A stretch of DNA of 64,000 bases, from the NCBI RefSeq assembly GCF_020536995.1, contig NC_068363.1, positions 1,984,861-2,048,860 of the forward strand. The letters run 5' to 3'. Within the stretch, counting starts at the first letter, position 1. Each line of letters begins with the position of its first letter. Positions 1 to 11,698 of this stretch are shown piece by piece. The notes under the pieces were generated by a model. It saw only the letters and a program-made list of their open reading frames with translations, did not search any database and was not told the origin of the DNA. A program made the position numbers and the translations under genes. The stretch is from Dreissena polymorpha (lineage: Eukaryota; Mollusca; Bivalvia; Myida; Dreissenidae).

Positions 1-43
<43 letters not shown>
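1..43. repeat. (TA)n microsatellite
   Basis: Pure TA dinucleotide run that begins at the window edge, so its full length is not known. The sequence from 44 to about 230 shows no gene or recognisable repeat. Confidence 0.97.
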
Positions 44-45
<2 letters not shown>

Positions 46-231
46 AATAGTCTTCTGTTGTAAAGTTTAATCAAAATAATGTTCTTAACACAATTTTATT
101 TTTACTTTTTAAGTGCTCGATAAACTTGTACATACTTGTCCGGGATCTATAATACGTTCCAATAAATCTATTCATTATGCTCTTACAAGAAGTGTAGTAT
201 ATAAAGTGAAATATATCCTAAATGTAATTTG

Positions 232-908
232 AGTGACCTTTTCACGTTTTGATAAAATGACAAAATTGACAAAAATTGTTTCAGATTTGCGTATTTTCGT
301 TGTCGTTATGTTTTTTTGCAAGGAAACATCAACACTGAAAATTAACGATGCTCTTAAATATCCATTATATGCATGTTTTGACGATTTAAAAACCTAAAAA
401 GCATAAAGCATGACAAACACGAAGCGAGTGTATAATGTGGAAAGTTTTATTGTTATCGATATATTTTGTAACATTACGAGGATCGCTTACGAAAAGTATA
501 AAATAAATTATTGGGAATGCAATCACGGATTGCTGAGTGGTGTATGCGATAGACTTTTACTCCTAGGGTCAATGGTTAGTTAAGTTTAAACCTGTAATTT
601 TAGCTCGATTGCATCGCAATCTTATTGAAACGCTCTCGAGTCCGTTTCCTGGACCAAACAGTACACGGGTGTCTTTGGGGTAGATCTGAAGAACGCTCCC
701 TCAGTGGAGATCGAACCCGTGACCTCCCGGTCGCTAGAGGGACACCATACCCATTACACCGAGGCGAGCCCAGATGTGGATTGCTTTTTTTAAATTTAGT
801 TTTTGTTTTATACGGGAACTCTTAGTACCGATGTTTATATTGATCAACTGAAAGCATTTTATGACGCAATTCATAACATCAAAAATCTGTGAAAAGGTCC
901 CTTTTAGG
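232..908 (+). mobile_element. tRNA-bearing inverted-repeat element, diverged copy
   Basis: The left end (GTGACCTTTTCACG near 232) and right end (GTGAAAAGGTCCCTTTTA near 890-908) are inverted relatives of the ends of the element at 13252-13769. The interiors also match in opposite orientation: the stretch after the left end (mtgacaaaattgac, gcgtattttcgttgtcg) corresponds to 13560-13750. A tRNA-like segment at about 520-575 (GGATTGCTGAGTGG...) corresponds to the tRNA-like segment of that copy. A tRNA-Arg-like SINE has inserted at 576-771. The terminal TTAA target is eroded here. This is an old, non-coding copy; no transposase is visible. Confidence 0.6.
576..771 (-). mobile_element. tRNA-derived SINE (copy 1)
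   Basis: Read on the minus strand this starts with a tRNA-like head: GTAATGGGTATGGTGTC (A box region) and a B box GGTTCGATCTCC. A body follows with GAGCGTTCTTCAGATC and a tail ending in GTTTAAACTT. The same sequence recurs at 4663-4861, at 33038-33242 and, damaged, at 32176-32598. The head most resembles tRNA-Arg. No coding capacity. Flanking target duplication is not clear in this copy. Confidence 0.85.
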
Positions 909-1015
909 CTGCTTAAAAAACACTTTCGTTGATCTATTACAATGTCCATATTTCTACTTGTTTCTATTCATAATTTATTTAAAAAGAAAACACTCTGGAA
1001 ACCACATTTCTTGCC

Positions 1016-1740
1016 AAATCATTGAGAAAGTAAACCCTTGTTAACTTTCTAGAAGTCTAGTTTTTCTTGAATGCTTAAAGCTTTCATGAGTACATACATA
1101 TATCTCAAGGTTCTTCCTGGTTAAAGCATAAACAATTTAAAACGATATGTCCCACGTATGTCTATAAAATCGAGTTAAATAAAACGTTTTCATCGTAACA
1201 CACACAATACCTGTAACCACTGACTTCGAATTACATCTCTTTCGTGGAATATGCTCAAAACAAAAACTTGACAAAAAACCCTGTTAAAGCCGAAAGCGGA
1301 AGTTTGAATTTGCGATAAAGCGTAATAATCGTGATACATCGGCTATCTTCGGATTCCTCCACAGATTTAAGCAATAAATCGTCTGCTGATCCGGAGTGTA
1401 AAGCGAAAGAAAGTATAAGGTTATTTTATTCATCCGAGTGTCTTATGGCTGCTGTCAGTTGACAGCTTCTAGTGTATAGCCGTGTTATTTGAATTTAGAC
1501 ACATTTTAATGACAATAGTATAGTTGCTATATGTTTATTGGTACATAGTTTAAATACTTCGCACTGCATAATCTTTTGATGTGCTATAAATAACTTGCAT
1601 ATTTTCAAGTTCGGATTGCCTCGGCGTTTCCATTGCAAAGACAAAGACGTTTTCTGGAACAGTTCTGGACTTGCTCGAAACTTGGATTAATATAATTATT
1701 CTACAAGCACATCACATCACGTGAGCTATTTTAATTTGCA
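1016..1740 (+). repeat. Diverged direct copy of the leader sequence found at 2160-2705
   Basis: Blocks in the same order occur here and downstream of the 5' LTR: TCCTTCCTG/TTCTTCCTG, CACAATACCTGT, TGCTCAAAAC, and CATCACGT(G/A)AG(C/T)T at 1715 and 2683. By eye the identity is roughly 70% with gaps. It places a relative of the element's internal leader in front of its own 5' LTR, which suggests an older neighbouring copy or a rearrangement. The remaining part to 1882 is AT-rich and shows nothing recognisable. Confidence 0.6.
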
Positions 1741-1882
1741 CAAAAGGGACATATTTATGATATTATTGTGTTTATTTATGCCCGAAAACATGTTGTAGCT
1801 CATATACAATTTTAATTGGATTCCTTGATTCCTGACAGCGAGTTAACATTAAAAAAAAATATAATAATATCTCAGTGAAAAG

Positions 1883-2099
1883 TGTTGTGAAACGTCGTTA
1901 GACGATACCGGGCGAGACGAGACGTGATCTAGACTAAACCGGAAGTGTTCTCGATAATTGCGCGGACTAAGATGAATATAAGACGACCAAGAGACGAAGA
2001 ATAACATCTTGCTATTTTCACTGTATTAAAAACAAGAATCAATCATATTGTAAGTAATTTCCAAAGGACTTGAGTTGTGATATTAGTAGAAACACTTCA
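1883..2099 (+). repeat. 5' LTR of the Ty3/gypsy fossil
   Basis: Begins TGTTGTGAAACGTCG, ends near AACACTTCA, followed directly by TTGGCGACGAGG, a typical primer-binding-site position. Shares blocks with the 3' LTR: GTCGTTAGACGATACC, GTGTTCTCGATAA, ATATAAGACGACCA. Confidence 0.85.
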
Positions 2100-3984
2100 T
2101 TGGCGACGAGGCATAAAATAATTCAATTAAAAACGAGATAAATTTAGAATAAATTAGGAACTTCCTCTCGAGAAAAGTTTTCAAATTTTGGAAGGACACT
2201 CAAGGAGGAAATAGTTCTTCAGGAATGCTCCGAGCTTTTATGGGTGCATACGTTCAGCTCAGAGTCCTTCCTGATTAAACCAATGCAATGTAAAAAGAAT
2301 AAGTGTCAAGTTTGTCCATAAAATCGAATTCATTCAACCTAAAACAGCGTCACAAACACAATACCTGTTACAATCGATATCAATTTGCGTGTTGTTTGTG
2401 GATTAATGCTCAAAACCAAAAAGTTGATTAAAAACCGTTATCAAACCGAACGCCGAAGTTTTCAATTGACGATTCGATCTATCTAACGGAGGTTCCGGAG
2501 AAAGTCGGTTTATTACGATTGGTTGATTAGGCACGAGATCTTTCTCGCGGCGGATTCCAGGAGATAATCGATAGCGTAATTTAGAATTCGGAAAACCTTT
2601 CCATTGCAAAACCTTACACATTTTCATGAACCGTTGACGTGCTTGAAACTTTGAATAAGTATCATTTTTATGCAAGCAAACCACATCACGTAAGTTGTTT
2701 TAAAATATGACCGATTAAAGTACCGTCGGGCGGGAGACTTGACATGAAAATTGCAGTAACCAGTTGCAACTCCCAGCGACCCGGAGGGTCAAACGCTGTG
2801 AGTAGAATTATTGCAACTAAAGGAGGAATTATGTGTGCGTTCTAGAAGATCGTGTTGAGCGGGCCATTCAGTGTGGACAACGACCGGGAATTCACTGTCC
2901 GAAGACGTCTGCACTAGAAGGGCAAAAAGGAAGGTTCGACCGGGGATATCTACCCCGAACAAAACCTCATTACTAAGACGACAGGCCGTTAAGACCGGGG
3001 ATTCAGAGCATCAGACCCCATACGCGTCTGCCCTTAGAAGGTACAACAACCGGGTAAGTAATTTCCCTAAAACTTCTTCAGCGGTAAGAGTAAACAAAGG
3101 TCGTCCGGGTATTCATTATCCGAAATCAGCTACAGTTTTATGACAAATTTACAATATACCCAATAGATTGTTTCAAAATACCTAAATTGTTGTATTTTCG
3201 TATTTTTGTGTAATTGGGGTGGTGGTTTATAGTAAAATGTGTGATAAATTTGTCATCGGAATTTATTAAGGGGAAGTATTTTCTATGTAAACATTTTGAT
3301 AGCTCTTTGTTTGGCCTCAAGGGTGGTAATCTTGTGTGTTAACATTTTGATGACATTTTGACAGAACTGTCATCATTTTTAAGAACAACATGAGTATTTT
3401 TTTCCGACATTAAGGCCGACTTTAGCTGTTTGTACATTTTTCATCATATGGTAATATTCAGTATCACCCGTGTTATATTTTGTTTATCCAAGTAACATCG
3501 TTAGATCATTACAATTCCTGACCTTTATATGTCATTCTGTATTGGCACAGTCACATAATGATTGTATAGTTCTGTTATTGTGTAAATACAGAATTAAAAT
3601 TATAATTAAAGTTAATGGTGTAGATATAGAAAGTACATAAGATTAATTTGATTGTCGGATACAAGTACTTATTATTTATGATCTTATCTAGATATTTATT
3701 TGAACAATTGCAACAGGTGAAAAATCTTTATAATTGTCTGCTAAAACTAAAATTATAATATAATATATAAATATTAGATATAATCATTTTGTGCAATACG
3801 TAACCATATATATTATCAAATAATTATATAAGTGCAATTTTGTGTAGTAAACATTGTATAATAAGTTAACTTTTAAAAGTACATTTTCAAAAGATTGAAA
3901 ATCGTTATTCACGTTAATGTTGCTACTGTGGAACAATTGTGTACCTTGTCTGGGGTTGATGAGTCTGCAGCCGTTAATTTGTGA

Positions 3985-4366
3985 AACAAGCATGTGGTTT
4001 AATTATGCTTTTAGTGTCCAACAGGCGGTGGATGGCAGCACGGTACCAAAGGACAGAGCAGTAAATCTTGGCAGCAGCTATCAACGTTTGAAAAAAAATG
4101 CTCAACAGTTTATCCGCTCAGAGAGAAAAGTTAACGAAGCCAACACCATAAAGGAAGAAGTCCTCGCCAAAAAATACATTAAGTAGCATATGTTTCTTTT
4201 GCCGGAAAAAAATGGCATAGGAAGAGATATTGCAGACCATTAAAGCAATTGGTTACCAAATAGAAGGAAAATGAGCCGAAAGAATGAGCATCCAACCCTT
4301 ATTTAAACTCCAAAAGACAGGAGGCAAAGAGTCAGGCATCCTGTCAGCAGTAAAGTTGGGCTTATG
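3985..4366 (+). repeat. Internal direct repeat of the LTR fossil, copy 1
   Basis: The stretch from GGCGGTGGATGGCAGCACGG to about GTCAGCAGTAAAGTTGGGC is nearly identical to 5978-6332. Both contain a sequence coding for a CCHC zinc knuckle of the gag type (C-x2-C-x4-H-x4-C). A short phrase GCATGTGGTTTAATTATGC flanks this copy on both sides (about 3990 and 4366), so the duplication has its own repeat at its edges. The region 3150-3980 to its left is AT-rich and shows no recognisable coding. Confidence 0.8.
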
Positions 4367-4662
4367 CATGTGGTTTAATTATGCTTTGTGTCACAAGTCT
4401 TGAGCAATTTGACAGAAAATCGAATTTGTTATGTAGATTTTTCTTCAGAAGAAGATCTAAGTTATGTTCGGAGAACACCGCTTGCATACATGGGGCTTCC
4501 TAATGACATGGGCATGAGGCCTGTTGCAACTTAACAACTATCATCCAACCAGACTGGTGGGGATCGTGGTTTCTTCATGGTGCAGCTTGACGAGTTACAC
4601 CGTAATTACAAAGCGACGGAGGAAGAGGTCAATCTGGATAGTTGGAGATTGACTGAGGGGTT

Positions 4663-4861
4663 AGTTTAAACCTATTTATTTTAGCTCGATTGCATCGAAA
4701 GCCTAAGGCTTATATAAACGCTCTTGAGTTCGTTTCCTGGGCCTAGAACCAGTACTTGGGGTCTTTGAGGGAGATCTAAAGAACGCTCCCACGGTGGGGA
4801 TCGAACCCATGACCCCCCGATCGCTAGGCGGACACCATATCCATTACACCACGGCGACCCT
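4663..4861 (-). mobile_element. tRNA-derived SINE (copy 2), with 10-bp target duplication
   Basis: Same family as 576-771. The insertion is flanked by CTGAGGGGTT at 4653-4662 and 4862-4871, a perfect 10-bp target-site duplication of the kind made by LINE machinery. Minus-strand head: GGTCGCCGTGGTGTAATGGA, B box GGTTCGATCCCC. It lies inside the LTR fossil, so it is younger than that element. Confidence 0.93.
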
Positions 4862-5977
4862 CTGAGGGGTTGCAGACTGTCACAGTGGTAATTCCAAAAG
4901 AGCACGTCAGACGATCCTCTTTTGAGAGAACAAGTAACACGATGGTCAGAACTTACGAAGGTATGGAGTCTACCCCCAGTAACTGGACATATCAAAGCTC
5001 CCATTTTACAGTTAAAGTTTAATGATGAGCGGGGTATAGATTGTCCCGATGATGCAGATGATAAGAAAATGGATTTGCATAAGCATAGAAGTATGCCATC
5101 TCCCATCCACCCAAGTCAGCTAGGTATTGAATATCCTGAGCGTGCATATTATCAACGACGTGATTCAAATCAAGCCGTATACCTTCTTTAACCAGGGTCA
5201 TCAGGGTATTGATTATTCCCAGATTGATAATAACATACATCAACAGCATGAAGAGACACAAATGTTACATACAATTCGTCAGTATGAACGGGGTATTATT
5301 TATCCCGATTAGATCAACTGTAACTGACATCATTAACCGGTCCCGGGTGAACCTACTTTTCAAAGAAGTAAGAGGCAGGAAAGTATCAGGTTTTGTTCTG
5401 CCTACACTGAGGATACAGTTCCTGTCCGGCATCGTTCAAGATCAAGGAAAGAAAGATTATATCATTGTTTTCCAAAAAGAGGTATGCCAAGACATCAACC
5501 AAAGAATCTCTAATATGATGGCTCCACCAACTGGCCTTTTTTTCAAACAAATATTTGCCGTAAATCGCTGGTCAGATAGTCAATGCAGAGACTAATCGAA
5601 CTGGTATATGGAGGGAAAGGCCTTGGATTACTTCACCATCGAAACAAGCATGTGGAAATGGCTGTCCTATACAGACATCGTGCAGAAGATGAAATGAAGA
5701 TTTGGGACCAAAGAGTTTCGCGAATTGAGCAAGGTAAAATTCCACCAAGGCATTCAAGGTCATCATGAATCAATAGAAGAATGGGCAGATAGAGAACTTA
5801 CTCGAGCCACACCTGCATTTCAAAATATCCTAGTTCAATACAAAAGAGTGCAGAGTGTATCGAAATTATGCCAAGGATGTATGGACAAAGAGGCTGGGAA
5901 ACATTTCTGTCTTCAACGACCAAGGTCTATACAAAAAGCTATTGACCTAGTAAGACACAGCCAGTACATTACACAGG

Positions 5978-6332
5978 CGGTGGATGGCAGCACGGTACCA
6001 AAGGACAGAGCAGTAAATCTTGTCAGCAGCAGTAACGATGATAAACTATCAACGTTTGAAAAAATGCTCAACAGTTTATCCGCTCAGAGAGAAAAGTTAA
6101 CGAAGCCAACACCATAAAGGAAGAAGTCCTCGCCAAAAAATACATTAAGTGGCATATGTTTTTTTTGCCGGAAAAAATGGCATAGGAAGAGATATTGCAG
6201 ACCATTAAAGCAATTGGTTACCAAATAGAAGGAAAATGAGCCGAAAGGATGAGCAACCAACCCTGATTTAAACTCTAAAAGACAGGAGGCAAAGAGTCAG
6301 GCATCCTGTCAGCAGTAAAGTTAGGCTCATGC
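5978..6332 (+). repeat. Internal direct repeat of the LTR fossil, copy 2
   Basis: Near-identical partner of 3985-4366. This copy is continuous with upstream gag-like coding and downstream protease-type sequence, so it looks like the original position. Confidence 0.8.
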
Positions 6333-6719
6333 AATCCATATGAAGAAATATCAACGTCTTCAGGTGAGGAACACCACAAAAAACAGACATTGATTCCACT
6401 GGGGTTCCGTCCAATCCCATAGAGCGGAGGCAGCTTCCCATAATTCCAGGGTCATATGGAGTTCTTTCGAAACCAATACGACGGAGGCAGCTTCCCATAA
6501 TTCCTGTGTCAATTGGGGTTATGTCAAATCCCACAACAACAACAACAACAATTTCAAAGCCCAATCCGTATATACCAAATAATTCTGACAATGGAAATAA
6601 GGAACATTACAATACAAAAAGAATACAGCATTTCAAGCGTACCAATTTCAAAAAATACTTCATACGAGCTAGAAATTCCAAAAATACATGTAGTTCGCGG
6701 AGGTTCGTCATCAGATAAA

Positions 6720-6800
6720 ATCAAGGTTTGCGACATTCCAATTATAGCACAATTAGACTCTGGTGCTGAAATCACAATTATATCTACAAACATTTATGAA
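6720..6800 (+). other. Aspartic protease piece of the LTR fossil
   Basis: Codes for a short run with the retroviral-type aspartic protease signature: LDSGAEITIIS, preceded by a hydrophobic strand (IPIIAQ). This is the usual position between gag and the rest of pol. Part of a dead element. Confidence 0.75.
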
Positions 6801-8539
6801 ACAGTTACAAGAAAACCATCCAACGTTCAAGATGTTCAAATGAAATTCGCTTAAAAAGATTCAACTATGAAGGGATTCATCATAAAGCTTTTTTCCATGA
6901 AGTTAGGAAGTCAAACTTTTAAAGAACGGGTTTATGATGAACCAATAAGTAATGACATGTTGTTTGGACATTACCTATTCAGCCATTAAGGAATTATGCT
7001 GAACATGGCTTCAAACATTTAAATACTGAACGGTGAAAGAATACCTGTGCATTGTACGTTTAAAGAAAGCGCACCCACAGTGGAAAATGTGACCACCATA
7101 AAACGAACAGTAATTCCACCGAATACTGTTGTTCGATTGAAATGTGCGATGTCATCGAAGCTGGATACCGACTACTATTTCCAACCGAATGAAGACTTGA
7201 AGCTGGTAGCACCAAGGGAGGTTAGGAAGAAACGGGAAGATCCCATAGTTTGCTTGGTAAATCGTACAGATAATAACCAAACTCTTGAAAAGAGCAAATA
7301 AATAGGACACGCCTTTGCATGTACCACGATGGATGATTCGGGGAAATATGGTGGATCCCAGGAAGATGAAATGACACAAGACGTCAATTGTCTTCAAATG
7401 ACATAAGTACACAAACTAATGGGATGTTTTCACATTCTAAAGAACGCAGTGATGTAACAAAAAATAGTGGAATGTTTTCACAATCCAAAGAACACAGTGC
7501 TGTGACCGAAAAACAAATGTTTGTTTTCACAACCCAATGAAGACAGTACTGCAAACACTACAACAGTTCCAGATCATCTCAAAGATGTGAACGAGGCATC
7601 CTATTAAAAGTTTAACTATGAGCTGAAGGCACAACTCGCAGGACTTCTTATAAGGTTGGAAGATGAAGGGAAGAATTGTCACAGTTTCCGTGGTTGTCCA
7701 GCATAGAGCGGGCGTTCTACATGACTATGCAGATGCACTCTATCGGCTTCCAGACGGCATATTGCCTTGTTCTTCATATTTACCCGGGTTTCAAGGTCTG
7801 TGATTAACCCTGTGGAGGATGTCCCTAATGCATCAGGGCAGATTAGGAGTGGGGTCAGTTCATTGAGGAGGTAGATAACGCAGTTCCTTAAGCAACAGGA
7901 GGTTTGACTGTCGAAGCAGCAACAGAATTTGAAGAAATCACGGACAATAAATGTGTGCTGAATACATGGCAAGATACAACTGTAGAGGAGCAGGAGAATA
8001 CAGTTATCTCCGACCTGTTGTCTGATGAACAGGAATTTTTAAAGCTTTTCAGAGCTGTTTGGGATCCAGGAGTGAATAGGAAAGAAGACTAATCGGATTT
8101 CATAATCCCGTAACCAGGATAGTCTCATCAACATCGGGGCATGCTGAGTCCCGAGAGCCTGTTTCTGGAGAGATGTACTCAGTAAGTGTAGAAGGACCGA
8201 ATAAACATCAGAATTCCATAAGCATAAGTCTGCAAAGAAACTATGCCTGTACAGTTAGTGTATAAAAAGATCATCCGACATAGCAACATTAATGCTGGGG
8301 ATTCACTTTCCCAGAGCTAAATAAAGCTCAAGAAGAAGATGAAACAATGAGGTTTGTTCTGAGCCGGTTGTAAAGACCACGACAGTTCCTGATGAAGGGG
8401 GCTATTTATAGCCAGTCAGGAAGCCAAAACTTATTAGATTAACAACGAGCTGTTACAACTAGTGGACAGTGTTCTTTTTAAGATCAATAACAATTCTCCT
8501 GACCTTCCGTTGGTATCACCATGCAGTCTGCGGGAAGTT

Positions 8540-9194
8540 GCAATGCAACGTCACCATGACATTCCTTCTTCTGGTCATCATGGTTTTGATATAGCCAACG
8601 CGTAGTTAAAAAAGAACTTCTACTGGTACAGTTAATCCCAAGACATTGAAAGCTATGTTCTGACATGTGATGTTTGCAGCAAGAATAAGAAAACCAAGAG
8701 CTATGGAAGGGTTTCACGTACTGAGTATCAAGCTGGCTATCCATTGGAACGAGTCCATATTGATTTATTGGGACCTTTACCCAAAACACCAAGCGGCAAC
8801 GAGTACTGCCTAATGATAGTCGACCAATTTACGAAATGGGTAGAGTGCGTTCCTTTACCATCACAGAAAGCGGAAGTGACAGCTAAGGTCATAGACACCT
8901 TTTTGCAATGTTCGGTTACCCATTACAGCTGTTCTCTGACCAAGGAGCAACTTTGACAGTAAATTTTTCCAGGCAGTATGCGAAGCTCTAGATATACACT
9001 AAACAATGAAAACTCCCTATGAACCTTCAGCAAATGGACAAGTGGAACGTACATGGGACAAAAGCATTCAGCATATAGCGGGTGCACTCAGGGCCTCTGT
9101 GAACAAAAGCACGAATTTTACTGCCAATTTGTTGATGTTGGACAGGGAGGATAACACACCAGCGCAGTTAATGTTCCCCCCATGTTTCCTGTAG
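8540..9194 (+). other. Integrase region of the LTR fossil
   Basis: Pieces of a Ty3/gypsy integrase are visible: an HHCC-type zinc finger end (CDVCSKNKK), then the catalytic core start ERVHIDLLGPLPKTPSGNEY with the first Asp, a segment VDQFTKWVECVPLP, and the PYEPSANGQVERT segment that carries the catalytic Glu. The RNase H tail motif ADALYRLP is coded further left, near 7730. Fossil only. Confidence 0.85.
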
Positions 9195-9431
9195 ATATGA
9201 CAACCAGGAAGAGAACGTGTCCAGAACAATAGAGGATATTCAGCTGCCTCATGTCACTGCCAGAAAACCCCTGAAATATTCAACAAAACATACTTAAGAG
9301 TTCCCTTTAGGCCAAATGCTGAAGGGGATGATGTGTATATTTTACACAGCTGTCCTAAAATGGAAGTGCAAGAAATAATGTCCACCATGGAAAGGTTCGG
9401 TGCTAATTATACAACAAGAATATCAGTGAAA

Positions 9432-10772
9432 CTAATGGATGCTCCCCGATGATGCGCTTTGTCAATCTATGTGTTAATAACCACCTAAAAAAATCTATTA
9501 TAAGCCTCGGTCACCTTGACCTTGACCCCAGTGACCTCAAACCTCATCAAAAGGTAGAGGTCCATGCAAGGTACCTACATGCCAAATATGAAAAAGATCG
9601 GTAAAGTATTGAAGGTGTTGTGAGAAACTGTCAAAAAAGTGTGACGGAAAAATCTATTATTAGCCTTGGTGACCTTGACCTTGACCCCAGTGACATCAAA
9701 CCTCATCAAAAGGTAGAGGTCCATGCAAGGTACCTACCGTAATTACTCTATGTTTTCGGACACTGTATGTTTTCGGACATCCCCTTTTTAAGCAAAAATA
9801 ATTATTTTTCGTGACTCTTAATTTTCGGACACACGAGTTTTCGTCCATAATTAATGTCTCTAAGTTTTCGGACAGTATATTTTACAGCGCTATTTTACTA
9901 AACTTCGGTCCTGTTTTCGATATCTTATGACACTTCGATCATGGGGTTTAAAACCAGATTAACATCATAAAACATGGCAGGTGCATGCCTGAGGGTAACG
10001 GACAATTACATATGCGTTATTGGGTAAATAACCTTGTAAACCGGTATTAAACAATGGTTTCGCCCGATAGCATAAGCTTTATGACAATAACCAGGGGTAG
10101 TGCCAATTAACAGTTCCATTATCTACCGCAATGGTACAATCCCATCTCAGTAATATAACTGTGACAAAAACTAAACGCTTCGAAGCGTGATGCACCCTAT
10201 TGCAAGTTTCACGAACAATGGAAGGTGTTAGACAACAAATATTGGAAATGAACAAACAATGAATTCATAGTTTGCTTTTGTATTGCGTTAATTACAGGTT
10301 CATACTAGCGTGTATCGGTACATCACATGCTCATCTTTGAACACGTTTGTCAAAGTACAACCTTGTAGTAACTTTCTTTCACATAAATGAAGCATTTAAA
10401 ATAATTTAAAATGCAGTGCAAACATTTTTAACTGTAATTTATACTTTGCGGCATGGTATTTTACAAGCGCGTGCTATTACCGGTAGTCGTTGATACAATT
10501 GACGCTATTTTCGTACACTTCAATTTTCGACTCTAAGTTTTCGGACACCTGTATTTTGTGAATATTTTTCGTATCTAAGTTTTCGGACACGAAAATAAAT
10601 AATTATTTTTACGTGTCCGAAAACATAGAGTAATTATGGTTCATGCCAAATATGAAAGATATCGTTAAAGAATTGAAGGTGCTATGAGAAACTGTCAAAA
10701 AAAAGTGACGGAAGGAACTACAAACTGGCAACTATATGCTCCGCCGAAAATATTTCGGGGAGCATAAAAACT
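9432..10772. mobile_element. Non-autonomous element with CTCCCCG-type inverted ends and internal tandem repeats
   Basis: Ends are ATGCTCCCCGA at 9432 and its inverse CGGGGAGCATAA at about 10772. The interior has two tandem units of roughly 160 bp that start AAATCTATTAT and contain GACCTTGACCTTGACCCCAG, plus the end of a further unit. It lies inside the Ty3/gypsy fossil between its integrase and its PHD piece, and is itself interrupted by the element at 9737-10639. Confidence 0.7.
9737..10639. mobile_element. TA-target MITE (mariner/pogo-like ends)
   Basis: Terminal inverted repeats of at least 26 bp: the left end CCGTAATTACTCTATGTTTT and the right end, its inverse, with only a base or so different. 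The flanks are TA at 9735-9736 and TT at 10640-10641; the neighbouring tandem unit without insertion reads GGTACCTACATGCC, so the target was TA. Each end carries several copies of TTTTCGGACA, facing inward and outward. About 900 bp, with no visible transposase, so it was moved in trans, probably by a Tc1/mariner-class enzyme (inference from the TA target). Confidence 0.85.
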
Positions 10773-10888
10773 GTCTGCGTACCTCTACCGTGTTAGATTG
10801 AGAAACTTAGTGTTTTTATTTAACCACGACCGGATGATGCCCTGTAGGAGTCGGAAATTGCCAAACTGAGTCAAAGACAATGGGTTGA

Positions 10889-11095
10889 CTAGTTCTCCAG
10901 CGGACGTTACAACACAACACAATAAATATATACTGCACTTGCCGAAAACCATGGGATGGACGATTTATGATTCAGTGTGACTATTGTGATACTTGGTATC
11001 ATGGATCGTGTGTGAACATTACACAGACAGACGCTCTGGATAATGACAAGTACAAGTGCACTTCATGTAAAGAAATAAATGGGTTAAAACTTTAA
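10889..11095 (+). other. PHD finger at the 3' end of the LTR fossil's pol region
   Basis: One open reading stretch ends at TAA 11093-11095 and codes a C4HC3 zinc finger. It has YCTCRK, then QCDYCDTWYHGSC and YKCTSCKE, with all eight zinc ligands present and the aromatic DTWYHGSC centre typical of PHD fingers that read histone H3 tails. It follows the integrase part of the same element, interrupted only by the nested insertion at 9432-10772. A C-terminal chromatin reader on an integrase would be expected to direct insertion; that role is inference. Confidence 0.85.
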
Positions 11096-11470
11096 ATCCC
11101 ATTTAAGGTCAAGACTCATCCACTACTTTGGTACTAGGATTTTCATTTAAATCCAAGGTAGTTATGATAACATGAAACGGAATCTAAAGTGATATATAAT
11201 GGTTTTAGGTATGGAATATTGACTTTTTAACATTGGGGCTTTAATGTTAATCTTATAATTCTGGGGTTTGAATGTTAATCACTTGTAGTTAAAACTTATT
11301 AATATTGGGTGCTTAAAAAGTCCCAGAGAAAGTTTTAATTGAAAATAAAATTAAATTAAGTTTTTAGAGCAAATAGTCGGTGGAATATTCCTGTCGTCCT
11401 ATGTATGTTGCAGTTTGTTTATCCAATCCAGTTCAGGCGCTCCCACCCTGCAGCGGGCCTTCATCATCAG

Positions 11471-11482
11471 GGTTGGGGAGAG
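11471..11482 (+). other. Polypurine tract of the LTR fossil
   Basis: GGTTGGGGAGAG lies directly before the first TG of the 3' LTR, the normal site for plus-strand priming in this family. Confidence 0.7.
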
Positions 11483-11698
11483 TGTTGTGAAACGTCGTTA
11501 GACGATACCTGGCGGGACGAGACGTAAACTTGACTAAACCGAAAGTGTTCTCGATAACTGCGTGGACTATGATGATTATAAGACGACCACGAGACGAACG
11601 TTGAGCTATTTCCACTGCATTAAAAACAATAATAAATCATATTGCTAGTAATTTGCAAAGGACTTGAGTTCAGAAGGCAGTGTTCACAAAGTTTCACA
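11483..11698 (+). repeat. 3' LTR of the Ty3/gypsy fossil
   Basis: Starts TGTTGTGAAACGTCG as the 5' LTR does and matches it through AGGACTTGAGTT (about 11670). The last 25-30 bp match poorly, so the right border lies somewhere in 11670-11698. Confidence 0.8.

Larger units (their letters stand above)
1883..11698 (+). mobile_element. Ty3/gypsy-type LTR retrotransposon, broken fossil
   Basis: Two direct LTR copies of about 217 bp (1883-2099 and 11483-~11698) flank a 9.4-kb interior. A candidate primer-binding site (TGGCGACGAGG) follows the first LTR and a purine tract (GGTTGGGGAGAG) precedes the second. The interior carries, in the order usual for Ty3/gypsy, a gag-like region with a CCHC knuckle and repeated GI-x-(Y/C)-P motifs, an aspartic protease piece, the ADAL..P tail of the RNase H region, an integrase zinc finger and core, and a PHD finger. 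I do not recognise a reverse transcriptase core. The element is clearly dead, with many breaks. LTRs differ at a noticeable fraction of positions, so it is not recent. At least three later elements are nested in it. The exact right border is uncertain because the flank is also repetitive. Confidence 0.85.
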
